Counted from the first letter of the stretch, positions 24,608-34,337 are shown. The stretch is 64,000 nucleotides of DNA from Aliivibrio sp. S3MY1 (GCF_028765575.1 NZ_JARACO010000014.1:30521-94520), one strand, 5' to 3'. Translations and numbers: made by a program. The notes: generated from the sequence alone by a model not told the origin.

Positions 24608-26218
24608 ATGAAAATTAACGTAAAATTTACTCTTTACGCTATCATATCACTCGTTGGTCTATCTTTTATCGTTTCGCTTTCGCTGTTATACAAATCTTTA
24701 AATGATTCAGAAAATGAAAAAAAATATTTAATTAATGAAATAATTGGTTCATTTGATTCCATTAGTAATATAGAGAACGCATTAAACGAGAAGCGAAGAT
24801 ATGAGCTTTTAGTTATTTATAATATAAATAAAGATGAAAATATAAAAACAGCAAATGAAATATCACTGTTGTTAGAAAGAGAATTGGAATTATATAGCAA
24901 ATATGACGCAAATGAAGAAGATTTAAAAAACTTCAATCTTCTAAAAAAACAAATCGCTGATTATAATTCACATTTGAAATTATTATCATTAAATTACACT
25001 GAAGATGGATACAAAAATTCTCTATCATTATTTAATGACATATTCTCAACAGTAACAAGATTAAAAGACATCAATTACTCATATATATCTGACTTTGATA
25101 AAGATGTTAAAGACAGTGTTAATAAGAAAAAGACGACTGCAATCATCTTCTATTTAGTTTGTATTATCGTCGTTTGCTTTATCATTTTAAATCTATCAAA
25201 AGGGATTATTAATCGATTAAACTTAATCAATGCTTCGGTTAAAGACTTTTCAAATTTAAATATCGCAAAAGGCAAATTATGTCATTTTATCGACAGTGAT
25301 AAATTTCAAAAAGATGAAATTGGCGAGCTAATGCTGTCTTTAAGAGAATTTAGACTAAAAATAAATAATATCATAGAGTTAGCAAAAGAAACATGTAACC
25401 TAACATCTGATAATTTAATTAATTTCAATAAAGAAATTAATCATAATGCAGAATCTATGCAATATGCCCAAGATAATATGAATCAATTAGTAACGGCACT
25501 AAATGAAGTGGCAGCGACAGCTGGGGAGACGACTAATAATATCGTTATATCATCAGAACTAACGAATAAATCATCACAGATGTCTAAATTAACGCAATCA
25601 TTTGTTCAAAAGACCTCTGAAGATATATTAGAAACCAACAGTAAATTAGAAGCATCTAATGTTGCTGTCCAAGGGTTACAAGACGATTCTGAACAAATCT
25701 CCACCGTTCTAGAAATGATCAGTACAATCGCATCACAAACAAACTTACTTGCCTTAAACGCAGCTATTGAAGCCGCAAGAGCTGGAGAACAAGGAAGAGG
25801 CTTTGCTGTTGTTGCAGATGAAGTTCGAGTATTGGCTCAAAAAACACAAGAATCTACTTCAAATATAGAAGAGATCATTCTAAAACTTCAAAATCGAGCT
25901 AACTCCGTAAAACAAGAGGTCAATACTTGTTATCAATTAATGGATTCTTGTATATTATCGTCAAATGAAGCGATGAATAATATGGATGAAGTGAATGTTA
26001 ATATTAATCAATTAACTGAAGTGGAAGCTCAAGTTGCAACCGCTTCTGAAGAACAAACTTGTGTGATTAATGAAATTAACGTGAATGCTATAAACATTAA
26101 CGATGCCACATCGACAAGTTATGAGGTCTCAAAAGATTTAGCGAATAAAATAAATAGCATAAACAACAATATGAACAAGCTAAGTCAAACGCTCAATGAC
26201 TTTAAGACATCTAATTAA
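24608..26218 (+). CDS. Methyl-accepting chemotaxis protein
   Basis: A 536-residue chemoreceptor. Start at 24608, chosen because GGAG precedes it by 8 bp; the frame opens 24 bp earlier without a good site. First membrane helix 8-30, periplasmic helical-bundle sensor about 31-180, second helix about 184-206 ([20 protein letters not shown]), a poorly conserved HAMP, and the signalling hairpin tip with [20 protein letters not shown] and [18 protein letters not shown]. The sensor is very rich in Asn, Lys and Ile and uses AT-rich codons, unlike its neighbours. No ligand can be assigned. No pentapeptide for CheR binding at the C-terminus (ends FKTSN). Confidence 0.93.
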   Translation: MKINVKFTLYAIISLVGLSFIVSLSLLYKSLNDSENEKKYLINEIIGSFDSISNIENALNEKRRYELLVIYNINKDENIKTANEISLLLERELELYSKYDANEEDLKNFNLLKKQIADYNSHLKLLSLNYTEDGYKNSLSLFNDIFSTVTRLKDINYSYISDFDKDVKDSVNKKKTTAIIFYLVCIIVVCFIILNLSKGIINRLNLINASVKDFSNLNIAKGKLCHFIDSDKFQKDEIGELMLSLREFRLKINNIIELAKETCNLTSDNLINFNKEINHNAESMQYAQDNMNQLVTALNEVAATAGETTNNIVISSELTNKSSQMSKLTQSFVQKTSEDILETNSKLEASNVAVQGLQDDSEQISTVLEMISTIASQTNLLALNAAIEAARAGEQGRGFAVVADEVRVLAQKTQESTSNIEEIILKLQNRANSVKQEVNTCYQLMDSCILSSNEAMNNMDEVNVNINQLTEVEAQVATASEEQTCVINEINVNAININDATSTSYEVSKDLANKINSINNNMNKLSQTLNDFKTSN

Positions 26219-26251
26219 ATAATGTCACCATTTAATCATTATCGTCATATT

Positions 26252-26701
26252 TCAACGGTTTTTTCTTACTAAATTGACCGCCATAATGCTAAAACCAATA
26301 AGTAGCAACAACGGCAATAGCCAAAGCACATAGGTTTTCGCATTTAATGGCGGTTCATATAAAACAAAGTCCCCAAAACGCCGAGTCATAAATGCCACCA
26401 CGTCTTTATCACTCTTACCTGCTTTTATTTGCTGATAAACTTCTAAGCGTAAATCTTTGGCTATTGGAGAGTTTGACTCTACTAAGTTTTGGTTCTGACA
26501 TTGAGGGCAACGCAGTTGTTTCGCTAAATCGATAGAACGCTTCTGCTCTTGTGGTGAATTAAATTCAAATAATTCTACACTTTCAATCACCTCTTTATCC
26601 GCGCCAACAAACAAGCTTGAGCCATTATCCGAATTAGCCTGAACGGACATCGAGCTAAATACTACAATAATTAAGAACCGTAATTCTTTACATCGTTTCA
26701 T
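26252..26701 (-). CDS. nrfF: Cytochrome c heme-lyase subunit NrfF (CcmH-like)
   Basis: A 149-residue periplasmic, membrane-anchored thiol-redox protein that keeps apocytochrome CxxC(H/K) thiols reduced for heme attachment. Signal peptide 1-22, the family motif LRCPQCQNQNL near residue 62-72, and a C-terminal membrane helix (about 122-144). Last gene of the nrfBCDE-X-F run; 2 bp after the thioredoxin-like gene. Named NrfF rather than CcmH because of its nrf context. Confidence 0.88.
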   Translation of the reverse strand: MKRCKELRFLIIVVFSSMSVQANSDNGSSLFVGADKEVIESVELFEFNSPQEQKRSIDLAKQLRCPQCQNQNLVESNSPIAKDLRLEVYQQIKAGKSDKDVVAFMTRRFGDFVLYEPPLNAKTYVLWLLPLLLLIGFSIMAVNLVRKNR

Positions 26702-26703
26702 TA

Positions 26704-27243
26704 TTATTCCTTAAAGAAATGAGAAAATTCACGTTGCCACTTTTTCTCATCTAAAGCGCCAGTAAAACGATGTAATATCACTCCGTTCTGATCAATTAAA
26801 AAAGTCGTCGGTGTACCAAAAACGCCTAAATCCATTGCAAGTGATCCTCTTGGATCGAAAATCACGGCTTGGTATGGTGAGCCTGTCTGCTCTAATACTT
26901 GTTTCGCTGCAATGCGATCGTCTCGATAGTCTAAGCCAATGATGGTTATACCCTGTTCCTTTAATTGATGTAAAAAGTGATGTTCTGTTTTACAAATACC
27001 ACACCACGCAGCCCAGACATTTAATAAGGTTAAGGGCTGTTGTTGGAATAAAGCCTCATTTAATAATACAGAGGTATCCATGACTTCTGGCAATTCAAAA
27101 GCAGGGACACTCTCACCCACCATCGCTATTGAGGTGCTTGATCCTTTGGTTTCTAATCCGCTAAGTAAGACGATAAAAATACCAATACATACACTAACGG
27201 CTAGGCCTATTTTCGCTATTGTTTTCTTAGAACCTGTTTTCAT
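26704..27243 (-). CDS. CcmG/DsbE-like thioredoxin of the nrf cluster
   Basis: A 179-residue, membrane-anchored periplasmic thioredoxin. Start at 27243, where AAGG precedes the ATG just after the nrfE stop; the longer frame would overlap nrfE. N-terminal helix about 10-28, then a TlpA/DsbE fold with WAAWCGICKTEH (active-site CGIC) and the cis-Pro loop FGTPTTFLIDQ. Works in the reducing pathway for cytochrome c maturation, passing electrons to NrfF/apocytochrome. E. coli nrf operons lack this gene, but it is common in marine gammaproteobacterial nrf clusters as I recall. Confidence 0.87.
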   Translation of the reverse strand: MKTGSKKTIAKIGLAVSVCIGIFIVLLSGLETKGSSTSIAMVGESVPAFELPEVMDTSVLLNEALFQQQPLTLLNVWAAWCGICKTEHHFLHQLKEQGITIIGLDYRDDRIAAKQVLEQTGSPYQAVIFDPRGSLAMDLGVFGTPTTFLIDQNGVILHRFTGALDEKKWQREFSHFFKE

Positions 27244-27253
27244 CAAGATTGCC

Positions 27254-29143
27254 TTATGCTTCTTCCGCTTTTTTCTTTTTAATGATGGCAATAATACCAC
27301 CTAATGCCATTAGGATAGAGCCAAACCATATCCATCTAACATAGGCTTTATATTGTAAGCGAAGCGCGAAGCTACCATCTTTAAGTTTTTCACCCAAGGT
27401 GACATAGATATCACCATGCCAAAACCAATGCATAGCAGGCTCACTCATGTTCATCACTCGTACTTGATAATGACGACGCTGTGGCTGAACGGTTGCTATT
27501 TCCTTACCCTCTTCACTGATCATTAAATTGGCTTGTTCTGCGGTATAGTTCGAAGCAACTAACAAATCCGTTTCTACATAAGTAATCTCATAATCGGCTA
27601 ATTTCGCAGTAATGCCTGGCTCCATTTTCGCACTGGTTTCAAAAGAGTGTTCAGCATTCATTGCCGCCCCAATCATCACAACGGCAACGCCTATATGTGC
27701 CACTGCCATTCCGAGCGCTTTTCCTTGTGACTGTTTTATTGTCCATAATGAACCTCCAACAACAGCGACAGCTAATACCCAAATAATCGATGGCACAATA
27801 AACAGCTCACTGTATTGAAGTCGGTAGATAATCAACCCACAGATTATTGAACCAAGTAGCAAGAGTAAGCCGTTTCTTTTGGTCGCGATTTCTGCTTTTT
27901 TACCCCATTGAACGAAAATTGAAACGGCCATCATCAACAGCGCTATTATCGCCATAGGCACAAACAGTAGATTGAAATAAGGAGCACCAACAGAGATATT
28001 TCCTAACCCTAAAATTTGAAAAATCATCGGATAAAAAGTGCCTAGCAACACGGTTATTGTCGCTATTGAGAACAGTCCTGATAACAGTAGAAAAAGAAAA
28101 TCGCGACTCATCAACTCAGTGATCGATTTACTATTTAGCTGTTTACTTTTAAGTGCATACAAAGAAAATGAAACTAAAAGCACAGCAAAAAGGATCAATA
28201 ACAAAATGATGCCACGAGTAGGATCAACCGCAAACGCGTGAACCGAAGTCAATACACCCGAACGCACCACAAAGGTACCAAGAATACTCAAACTAAACGT
28301 AAGCAACGCTAAAACGACAGAGGTTTTAAGTAGCTGTTGCTGTTTATGGCTGGCAATTAACGTGTGTAGTAGAGCCGTAGCAGTTAACCATGGCAACAAA
28401 GAAGCGTTCTCTACCGGATCCCAAAACCACCAGCCTCCCCAACCTAATTCATAATAGGCCCACCATGAACCTAGGCTAATTCCCGCCGTTAATAAAGCCC
28501 ATGCCAGTAAGGTCCAATTTCTGGCATAACGAACCCATGCCGATGGAATCTCTTTCATCATTAATGCCGCCAAAGCAAAAGAGAAGGTAGCGGCAAAACC
28601 AACATAACCTAAATAAAGTAATGGTGGATGAAATATCAATCCAATATCTTGCAACATTGGATTCAGATCTCGGCCTTCTAATGGCGTATTTACATAGATA
28701 ATAAATGGATTAGAAGCGAAAAGAGTAAAAGCGGAAAAAATCACAATCAGCGTATTTAACACCAATAAAACACGAATGACATAAGCCTGTTCAATCCGTT
28801 TTCTATTTAGCGTTATAAGCCCTGCCCACAGCGTTAAGGTTAATACCCAAAACAGTAACGAGCCTTCGTGACCTCCCCAAATAGCGGCAATTTTAAAAAA
28901 GATCGGTAAAGCAGAATTAGAATGTTCAGCAATGTATCGAATTGAAAAATCATCGATATAAAAACCATAACCAAGTGCAGAGATAGAAAGAATACTGAAC
29001 AAACCGCTCAGTAAAGAAAGAGGAAAAATAGCCATTGACCATTGTTCGTTACTTTTAATAAGACCATATCCAACCGAGCCCATAGCGACAAATGATAATA
29101 TCATCGTTGCTATTAACCAAAACTGACCGATTTCAGCAATCAT
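27254..29143 (-). CDS. nrfE: Cytochrome c heme-lyase subunit NrfE (CcmF-like)
   Basis: A 629-residue polytopic membrane protein of the CcmF/NrfE family, which handles heme and joins it to apocytochrome. The heme-handling WWD segment GGWWFWDPVENASLLPW is intact (near 237-253), with the flanking conserved LYLGYVGF and WGGHEGSLLFW segments. Within the nrf cluster it should serve the unusual CxxCK heme site of NrfA together with NrfF and NrfG. A long inverted repeat separates it from nrfD. Confidence 0.9.
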   Translation of the reverse strand: MIAEIGQFWLIATMILSFVAMGSVGYGLIKSNEQWSMAIFPLSLLSGLFSILSISALGYGFYIDDFSIRYIAEHSNSALPIFFKIAAIWGGHEGSLLFWVLTLTLWAGLITLNRKRIEQAYVIRVLLVLNTLIVIFSAFTLFASNPFIIYVNTPLEGRDLNPMLQDIGLIFHPPLLYLGYVGFAATFSFALAALMMKEIPSAWVRYARNWTLLAWALLTAGISLGSWWAYYELGWGGWWFWDPVENASLLPWLTATALLHTLIASHKQQQLLKTSVVLALLTFSLSILGTFVVRSGVLTSVHAFAVDPTRGIILLLILFAVLLVSFSLYALKSKQLNSKSITELMSRDFLFLLLSGLFSIATITVLLGTFYPMIFQILGLGNISVGAPYFNLLFVPMAIIALLMMAVSIFVQWGKKAEIATKRNGLLLLLGSIICGLIIYRLQYSELFIVPSIIWVLAVAVVGGSLWTIKQSQGKALGMAVAHIGVAVVMIGAAMNAEHSFETSAKMEPGITAKLADYEITYVETDLLVASNYTAEQANLMISEEGKEIATVQPQRRHYQVRVMNMSEPAMHWFWHGDIYVTLGEKLKDGSFALRLQYKAYVRWIWFGSILMALGGIIAIIKKKKAEEA

Positions 29144-29184
29144 ACTGCCCCATTGATTTTCAAAAAATTGTTTAATAATGATGA

Positions 29185-29235
29185 AACGCCATATCTGTAT
29201 TCCCCAGATAAATAAGGCAGCACTGATATGGCGTT
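29185..29235. repeat. Long inverted repeat between nrfD and nrfE
   Basis: Perfect 11-bp arms AACGCCATATC (29185-29195) and GATATGGCGTT (29225-29235) around 29 nt. Lies wholly in the 97-bp gap between nrfD stop and nrfE start, with no T-run, so it is more likely an mRNA stabiliser or processing stem than a terminator. Confidence 0.7.
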
Positions 29236-29240
29236 ACACT

Positions 29241-30197
29241 TTATACGACTGTCATTTGTCCTGCATAGAGTACAAACGTACGCAGCATTAATACACCAAG
29301 TAAACTTAATGATGTCACAACAAAAATAAAGCCTTTGCCATGAGCAACTTCTTTTGGCGCAAATGCATTAAGAGCTATTGGCGCAAGCATACCTAAGCCA
29401 ATCACACCAGCCCAGAACCAAGTTCCCCAAAAACCACCACCAATCGCAGCCCATGCAGCAGCCTCACCTTGGCCTCCACTAAAGATTAATCCCGTAAAGA
29501 AAGTGATAAGAACAAATAATTCAAACACCACAACTGGACGCTCAAAGTTATGTATCCACTTTACAGATGCACTGTGACTTGATTCTTTAAACCCAAGAAC
29601 ACCGAACAGCAAACACGCCGCGGCACCTGAAGATAAACTTGAGAACAAGAATAAAATCGGCAATACCGGGTTATTTAACATTGGGTAGGTTTGTAAAGCT
29701 GATAATAAGAAACCAGTGTAAGCTGCCAACATAACCGCTAGCACCGCTAAGAATATTTCTAATGCGTTCTCAAACTGTTCAATCTTCAACAAAATCGTGT
29801 CGATAAAAGCAAACTTCCCTTTTAAGAACCCCATGATCTCTTTTCTAAAAATCACTCCAATCCAAGCAAACAGTACGACCATGTATACTTGGAATAAGAT
29901 AACCCCCATCGACATTACTGACGTAGGGTTAAAGAAGATCATTATTTTCCAAAAAGATAACGGTTTAGTTAAGTGGAAAATCAAAATAGTAAGACCCGCA
30001 ATAATACCAAATGGCGCTAATATTGCCGTCGCCTTGATAATGCCATTATCCGCAGGGTTACCTTCAATCACTTTACGTTTTAAGTAAATAGATATCATAA
30101 CCGCACCAGCAGACATACCCGCTAAGAATAGATAGATCGCAATGATCCAATCCCATACCAAAGAGTCAAAATTAAACGCAGCTTCCCATGCACTCAT
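29241..30197 (-). CDS. nrfD: NrfD, membrane quinol-oxidising subunit
   Basis: A 318-residue inner-membrane protein with about eight helices of the NrfD/PsrC family. Takes electrons from menaquinol and hands them through NrfC and NrfB to NrfA. Begins with the typical AFNFDSLVWDWIIAIYLFLA and ends in a hydrophobic helix with short tail. Stop codon 1-2 bp from the NrfC/NrfD junction, so tightly coupled to nrfC. Confidence 0.92.
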   Translation of the reverse strand: MSAWEAAFNFDSLVWDWIIAIYLFLAGMSAGAVMISIYLKRKVIEGNPADNGIIKATAILAPFGIIAGLTILIFHLTKPLSFWKIMIFFNPTSVMSMGVILFQVYMVVLFAWIGVIFRKEIMGFLKGKFAFIDTILLKIEQFENALEIFLAVLAVMLAAYTGFLLSALQTYPMLNNPVLPILFLFSSLSSGAAACLLFGVLGFKESSHSASVKWIHNFERPVVVFELFVLITFFTGLIFSGGQGEAAAWAAIGGGFWGTWFWAGVIGLGMLAPIALNAFAPKEVAHGKGFIFVVTSLSLLGVLMLRTFVLYAGQMTVV

Positions 30198-30198
30198 C

Positions 30199-30885
30199 TT
30201 AAATCTCCCCTTTTTGGTTTGGGATCTTAAATAACTTAGGCTTAGTACCTAGATCCACTTTATCTCGATAAAATACGCTATTGCTTAATACCGCATTAAT
30301 CTCACTGTTTTTATCGTTCAAGTCCCCAAAGATCAGTGCTTTTGTCGGGCAAGATTCAACACACGCAGGTTGTTTACCTTGTGCTAAATTAGTCTCTCGA
30401 CAAAAATCACATTTATCTGCTGATTTGGTAACAGGATTAAAGAAACGAACTTGATAAGGGCACGCCGCTAAACAGTAGCCACAACCGACGCATTTCTCAT
30501 TATGAACATCAACAATACCTGTTGCTTCATCTTTATAAGCAGCACCAGTCGGACACACCATCACACACGGCGCATTCTCACAATGCTGACATGATTTACG
30601 TGTAAAACGATAATCAACATCAGGAAACTCACCACGAGGTTCACTACGGATAATCTCTAATCGAGAAACCCCCTCTGGCACACTGTTCACTTCTCGGCAC
30701 GCTTCAGTACAGGCTGTACAACCAATACAGGCTGTCTCATCATGCACCATGCCATAACGTTTTGCGCCATCTTCCATCGAATAAGCCAGTGTTTTTTTAC
30801 TGCTCATTAATGAGGTTGTCGCCACTCCAGTTGTAAAGATCACCGCACCTGAACCCGCTAAAAAATTTCGTCTAGAACAACTCAT
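30199..30885 (-). CDS. nrfC: NrfC, Tat-exported 4Fe-4S ferredoxin
   Basis: A 228-residue periplasmic iron-sulfur protein that links NrfD to NrfB. Twin-arginine signal SRRNFLAGSG at residues 4-13. Four cysteine clusters are visible: CIGCTACTEAC, CQHCENAPCVMVC, CVGCGYCLAAC and CDFC...CVESC, enough for four 4Fe-4S clusters. Lies 1 bp from nrfB and nrfD, so part of one operon. Confidence 0.94.
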   Translation of the reverse strand: MSCSRRNFLAGSGAVIFTTGVATTSLMSSKKTLAYSMEDGAKRYGMVHDETACIGCTACTEACREVNSVPEGVSRLEIIRSEPRGEFPDVDYRFTRKSCQHCENAPCVMVCPTGAAYKDEATGIVDVHNEKCVGCGYCLAACPYQVRFFNPVTKSADKCDFCRETNLAQGKQPACVESCPTKALIFGDLNDKNSEINAVLSNSVFYRDKVDLGTKPKLFKIPNQKGEI

Positions 30886-30886
30886 A

Positions 30887-31480
30887 CTATTCTCCTAGCT
30901 TATTTTCTTTCTGATTAAAATCAGCGTGGCAATCAACACACATCTTTATCTTTGATGAATGGTCAAAAAAAAGTACCGCTTCTTTTTCTCCATGAATAAC
31001 ATGACAAGATGAACAAGTTAAGTTTTTAGCATGAACATCATGTGTCCAACTCTTTTCACGTAATCTTTCTGAGGTATGACAATCTGTACATTGGCTATTA
31101 GCTTTTAAAATTTCATCAAACGAGAGGGTCACTTTTTCCGTGCCTTGCTTTGATTGTGCCGCAGAATATTTAGTAACTTGAGGTGCGCCTTCTCGATGAT
31201 CAGGCCCAATTGATTTATGACACTCAACACAATTCACATCACGTTTAAGAATCGCAAATGAATCTTCTCCGTGAGATCCTTTAAGTGTCTCTTTTTCATC
31301 TTTATGACATTGTGTACACGCATAATCGCGGTCACGAATTAATGTCACCTCATGCCGAGTTGATGAATCTGCCTTAACTTGGGGCGATTCATCTGCTGCA
31401 ACATTCAGAGACAAACCATAGAGACAAAATGCGAAGGTAAGCTTCAACATTGTGACTATGGCGAGTTTGACTTTACCCAT
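30887..31480 (-). CDS. nrfB: NrfB, pentaheme cytochrome c electron donor
   Basis: A 197-residue periplasmic cytochrome. Five CxxCH motifs are visible (CTQCH, CVECH, CTDCH, CSSCH, CVDCH), matching E. coli NrfB. Start chosen at 31480, where AAGGA lies 6 bp upstream and a Sec signal follows (ends NVAA-D); the frame opens 21 bp earlier without support. First gene of the minus-strand nrf operon, divergent from nrfA, and probably FNR-controlled. Confidence 0.93.
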   Translation of the reverse strand: MGKVKLAIVTMLKLTFAFCLYGLSLNVAADESPQVKADSSTRHEVTLIRDRDYACTQCHKDEKETLKGSHGEDSFAILKRDVNCVECHKSIGPDHREGAPQVTKYSAAQSKQGTEKVTLSFDEILKANSQCTDCHTSERLREKSWTHDVHAKNLTCSSCHVIHGEKEAVLFFDHSSKIKMCVDCHADFNQKENKLGE

Positions 31481-31691
31481 TGTATATCCTTCCCTTTCCA
31501 TACTATTTGATGCTGTAAAATATGAACAAATAGCAGGATGAGTAATTGAAATCCTGAAGATATTTCTTCAGCTTTTGGTATCAATTCTCATTGGATAGTT
31601 TAGCCACAACGCTTAACAAATACATTTTATATCTAAATGTATCTAGATAATACAATTTGTATCTAATTAAGATGCACCTTCTACCACTTTT

Positions 31692-31705
31692 GTGATAATT
31701 ATCAA
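31692..31705. promoter_or_regulatory. Second FNR-like half-palindrome in the nrf control region
   Basis: Minus strand TTGAT-AATT-ATCAC, one mismatch from the FNR consensus TTGAT-N4-ATCAA. Lies about 212 bp upstream of the nrfB start, so could control nrfBCDE-X-F. Confidence 0.55.
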
Positions 31706-31737
31706 TAAATGATTATCTCCTTGTATTACAACAAAAA

Positions 31738-31752
31738 TAAGAATCATTCTTA
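31738..31752. promoter_or_regulatory. 15-bp palindrome, Fur-box-like
   Basis: TAAGAATCATTCTTA is a perfect 7-1-7 palindrome; each arm matches 5 of 7 of the Fur 7-1-7 consensus TGATAAT. Its position between the two FNR-like sites of the nrf operons would allow iron control of heme-rich proteins. Could be unrelated to Fur. Confidence 0.35.
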
Positions 31753-31823
31753 ACAATACACCCCTCAAAGGTAATGCTTTAGGGTTAGATGGTTTTATTG
31801 GTGATGAAGATCACTTATGTAAT

Positions 31824-31837
31824 TTGATGTAAATCAA
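31824..31837 (+). promoter_or_regulatory. Consensus FNR box upstream of nrfA
   Basis: TTGATGTAAATCAA is a perfect match to TTGAT-N4-ATCAA. Its centre at 31830.5 would put a class II (-41.5) start at about 31872, with the -10 in the AATACGTAT stretch; nrfA starts at 31964, leaving a 90-nt leader. Confidence 0.88.
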
Positions 31838-31963
31838 CCCTATCTTCGATGGAAAAATACGTATCTCGCATTTACGTTACACTGAGCAAAGTTTCCAATT
31901 CTAATTGATAGTCGCTTTCACAACGCTTGGCTAATTAATTAAAAGAATATTGGAGATACAATA

Positions 31964-33403
31964 GTGAAAAAGCAATGGACCCGTCATTCAGCCGCTGCAA
32001 TTGCCATGGTGACTACGTTATTACTAAGTAGCCACAGCTTTGCTGCATCTGAAAACAATGAGCGAGTTGACCCTCGTAATGAAGCCTATGCTGCCGAGTA
32101 CGCCGATCAATACGATACATGGCGCTCTACCTCTGATAGTGCGCAAATCGAAGATGCATTAGCCGAAGACCCAAACATGGTGATCTTATGGGCAGGTTAT
32201 GGTTTTGCTAAAGACTACAACAAAGCTCGCGGTCACTTTTATGCAATTGACGATGTAAGAGAAACCCTTCGTACCGCAGGCCCTGCCGATGAAAAATCAG
32301 GCCCTATGCCAATGGCGTGTTGGAGCTGTAAAAGCCCTGATGTTGGTCGAGTGATTGAAGAACAAGGCGAAGATGGCTATTTCTCTGGCAAATGGGCTCG
32401 TCTAGGCAGCGAGATCAAGAACCCGATTGGCTGTGCCGATTGTCACGATACTCGTAGTGAGGAGTTTAAAAATGGTGGCCCTGCGCTAGCATTAACCAAG
32501 CCTCATGTAGAGCGTGCTATGGATGCGATTGGTAAACCTTTTGGTGAACAATCTCGGTTAGACCAACAAGCTGCTGTTTGTGGTCAATGTCACGTAGAGT
32601 ACTACTTCAGCGGAAAAAATAAAGCGGTTAAATTCCCTTGGGATAAAGGTACCACAGCTGAGGAAATGGAAGAATACTTCGATGAGATCGGATTTAGCGA
32701 TTGGACTCATAAAATATCTAAAGCTCCTATGCTAAAAGCACAACATCCAGGTTATGAAACTTGGCGTGATGGTATCCATGGAAAGAACAACGTAACTTGT
32801 GTTGATTGTCATATGCCAAAAGTGAAAAAAGAAGATGGCACTGTCTACACCGACCATAAAGTAGGTAATCCATTTGATCGTTTTGAAGATACTTGTGCAA
32901 ATTGTCATACGCAATCTAAAGAGATGCTACAAGATGTCGTTGCTACTCGTAAAGCTCAAGTACTTAAGATGAAACTCACTGCTGAGCGTCAAATCGTTGC
33001 AGTTCATTTTGAGGCTGGTGCTGCATGGGATGCTGGTGCAACTGAAAAAGAGATGGAGCCAATCCTACAAGATATTCGTCATGCACAATGGCGTTGGGAT
33101 TATGCGATTGCTTCACACGGTGTACATATGCATGCTCCTGAAGTTGCCCTAGAAGTATTAGGAACAGCGGTTGATAAAGCAGCTGATGCTCGAACTAAAC
33201 TCATTCGCTTACTGGCGAAAAAAGGCATTACAGAGCCTGTTGCTATCCCTGATATCTCAACCAAAGCGGCGGCACAAAAAGCATTGGGAATGGATATGAA
33301 AGGCATGGAAACTGAGAAGAAACACTTCTTAGAAACCGTTGTCCCTGAGTGGGAAGAACAAGCAAAAGAACGTGAAGCACGAGATTACGCTCCGATTAAA
33401 TAA
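31964..33403 (+). CDS. nrfA: NrfA, periplasmic pentaheme nitrite reductase (ammonia-forming)
   Basis: Reduces nitrite to ammonium with six electrons in the periplasm; 479 residues, as in E. coli (478). Sec signal 1-28 (ends SFA-A). The catalytic heme site is CWSCK (lysine ligand) and four further CxxCH sites follow (CADCH, CGQCH, CVDCH, CANCH). It is divergent from nrfBCDE-X-F instead of heading one operon as in E. coli, behind a perfect FNR box and SD GGAG. Followed by a strong terminator. Confidence 0.96.
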   Translation: MKKQWTRHSAAAIAMVTTLLLSSHSFAASENNERVDPRNEAYAAEYADQYDTWRSTSDSAQIEDALAEDPNMVILWAGYGFAKDYNKARGHFYAIDDVRETLRTAGPADEKSGPMPMACWSCKSPDVGRVIEEQGEDGYFSGKWARLGSEIKNPIGCADCHDTRSEEFKNGGPALALTKPHVERAMDAIGKPFGEQSRLDQQAAVCGQCHVEYYFSGKNKAVKFPWDKGTTAEEMEEYFDEIGFSDWTHKISKAPMLKAQHPGYETWRDGIHGKNNVTCVDCHMPKVKKEDGTVYTDHKVGNPFDRFEDTCANCHTQSKEMLQDVVATRKAQVLKMKLTAERQIVAVHFEAGAAWDAGATEKEMEPILQDIRHAQWRWDYAIASHGVHMHAPEVALEVLGTAVDKAADARTKLIRLLAKKGITEPVAIPDISTKAAAQKALGMDMKGMETEKKHFLETVVPEWEEQAKEREARDYAPIK

Positions 33404-33461
33404 TAAGTTATAAAGCTTGGTGTTATATATGCTGAGCTTTAATACACTTATCAAATAATAG

Positions 33462-33498
33462 AAAAGCCGACACATATAAGCTAAGTGTCGGCTTTTTT
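33462..33498. terminator. Bidirectional terminator between nrfA and nrfG
   Basis: Stem AAGCCGACAC/GTGTCGGCTT (33464-33473, 33485-33494), 11-nt loop, T-run on plus and A-flank giving a T-run on minus. Confidence 0.9.
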
Positions 33499-33501
33499 GT
33501 C

Positions 33502-33533
33502 TCTTTAACTCTTTAACTCTTTAACTCTTTAAC
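33502..33533. repeat. Four tandem copies of an 8-bp unit
   Basis: TCTTTAAC repeated four times without mismatch between the nrfA terminator and the nrfG stop codon at 33545. Unit length is not a multiple of three and the repeat lies outside any gene. Likely a slippage-prone locus, useful as a strain marker rather than a phase switch. Confidence 0.9.
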
Positions 33534-33544
33534 TAGCGACCAGC

Positions 33545-34177
33545 TTACATCAATTGTTTCGCTTGGTTAATTGAATTAATGATCGTTATCCTATCTACAT
33601 CCACTCGTTCTGAATCTAAAATTTTCTGCCAAGTGTTGATCGCTTTTTGATAACGGAAAGTCACAAAATGGTCAGACGCAATTAAAGTTAATGCCGCTTG
33701 GTTATATTCATCTTGATCTAACGCTTTATCTAACAACGTTTGTATCTCTTCATCAATGATTTGAGAATGAGCATAATATAACGTCGTTGCCTTAGCCGCA
33801 TATTGATTTGCTGTTGGCTCATCAGTAAGACGCAGTGCGTAATCAAAACAAATACCTGCATTAGAAAACTCGCCATTGAGTAAATAGCCCTGGCCAATCT
33901 CAAACCAAAGATCCGCATCATTAGGTGATTCTTTTAACTGGTCTTCTAAATACCGCATTTTATCGCTATACGACAACGGGCCTAATGGCTCTGTAATGGC
34001 TTTATTATTTACAGCAAATTTTTCTGGTCGTAGGCCTGAAGAAAAAATAACAATCATGCAGATAACAACAAAAAATATCATCCATGCTGGATTTAAAGAA
34101 GTCGCTTTATCTCGACTGTAAAACCACCACAAAACCGCGGCGATAATTACAAAACTCAACAACATCATTATAATCAT
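33545..34177 (-). CDS. nrfG: NrfG-like TPR subunit of the cytochrome c heme lyase
   Basis: A 210-residue membrane-anchored periplasmic TPR protein. Two N-terminal helices (about 3-20 and 29-47, with WWFYSRDK between), then TPRs (LEDQLKESPNDADLWFEIGQ, ALDQDEYNQAALTLIASDHF). This is the CcmI/NrfG layout, the chaperone holding apo-NrfA C-terminus for NrfE/NrfF. It is convergent with nrfA rather than at the end of the nrfE-F run. Its promoter region contains a dyad at 34226-34248. Confidence 0.82.
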   Translation of the reverse strand: MIIMMLLSFVIIAAVLWWFYSRDKATSLNPAWMIFFVVICMIVIFSSGLRPEKFAVNNKAITEPLGPLSYSDKMRYLEDQLKESPNDADLWFEIGQGYLLNGEFSNAGICFDYALRLTDEPTANQYAAKATTLYYAHSQIIDEEIQTLLDKALDQDEYNQAALTLIASDHFVTFRYQKAINTWQKILDSERVDVDRITIINSINQAKQLM

Positions 34178-34225
34178 ATTGTATTCCCTAGAAAAAAACT
34201 GGCGCGATCGTAATCCATATTATAA

Positions 34226-34248
34226 ATGATAGCAATGATCGCTATCAT
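34226..34248. promoter_or_regulatory. Dyad upstream of nrfG
   Basis: Perfect 8-bp arms ATGATAGC and GCTATCAT with a 7-nt spacer, about 50 bp upstream of the nrfG start. No T-run on minus, so an operator is more likely than a terminator. Regulator unknown. Confidence 0.45.
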
Positions 34249-34309
34249 AGTAAGTTGCCTCATTTTTCAGCCTATACTTAACGAGTAGCATTGCATTTAT
34301 GATTTGTAT

Positions 34310-34337
34310 AAAAAAGCCCCAATAAATATTGAGGCTT
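34310..34337 (-). terminator. Terminator of the pldA gene
   Basis: Minus strand stem AAGCC-T-CAAT/ATTG-G-GGCTT (34314-34337) with a 4-nt loop followed by TTTTTT. Confidence 0.8.
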
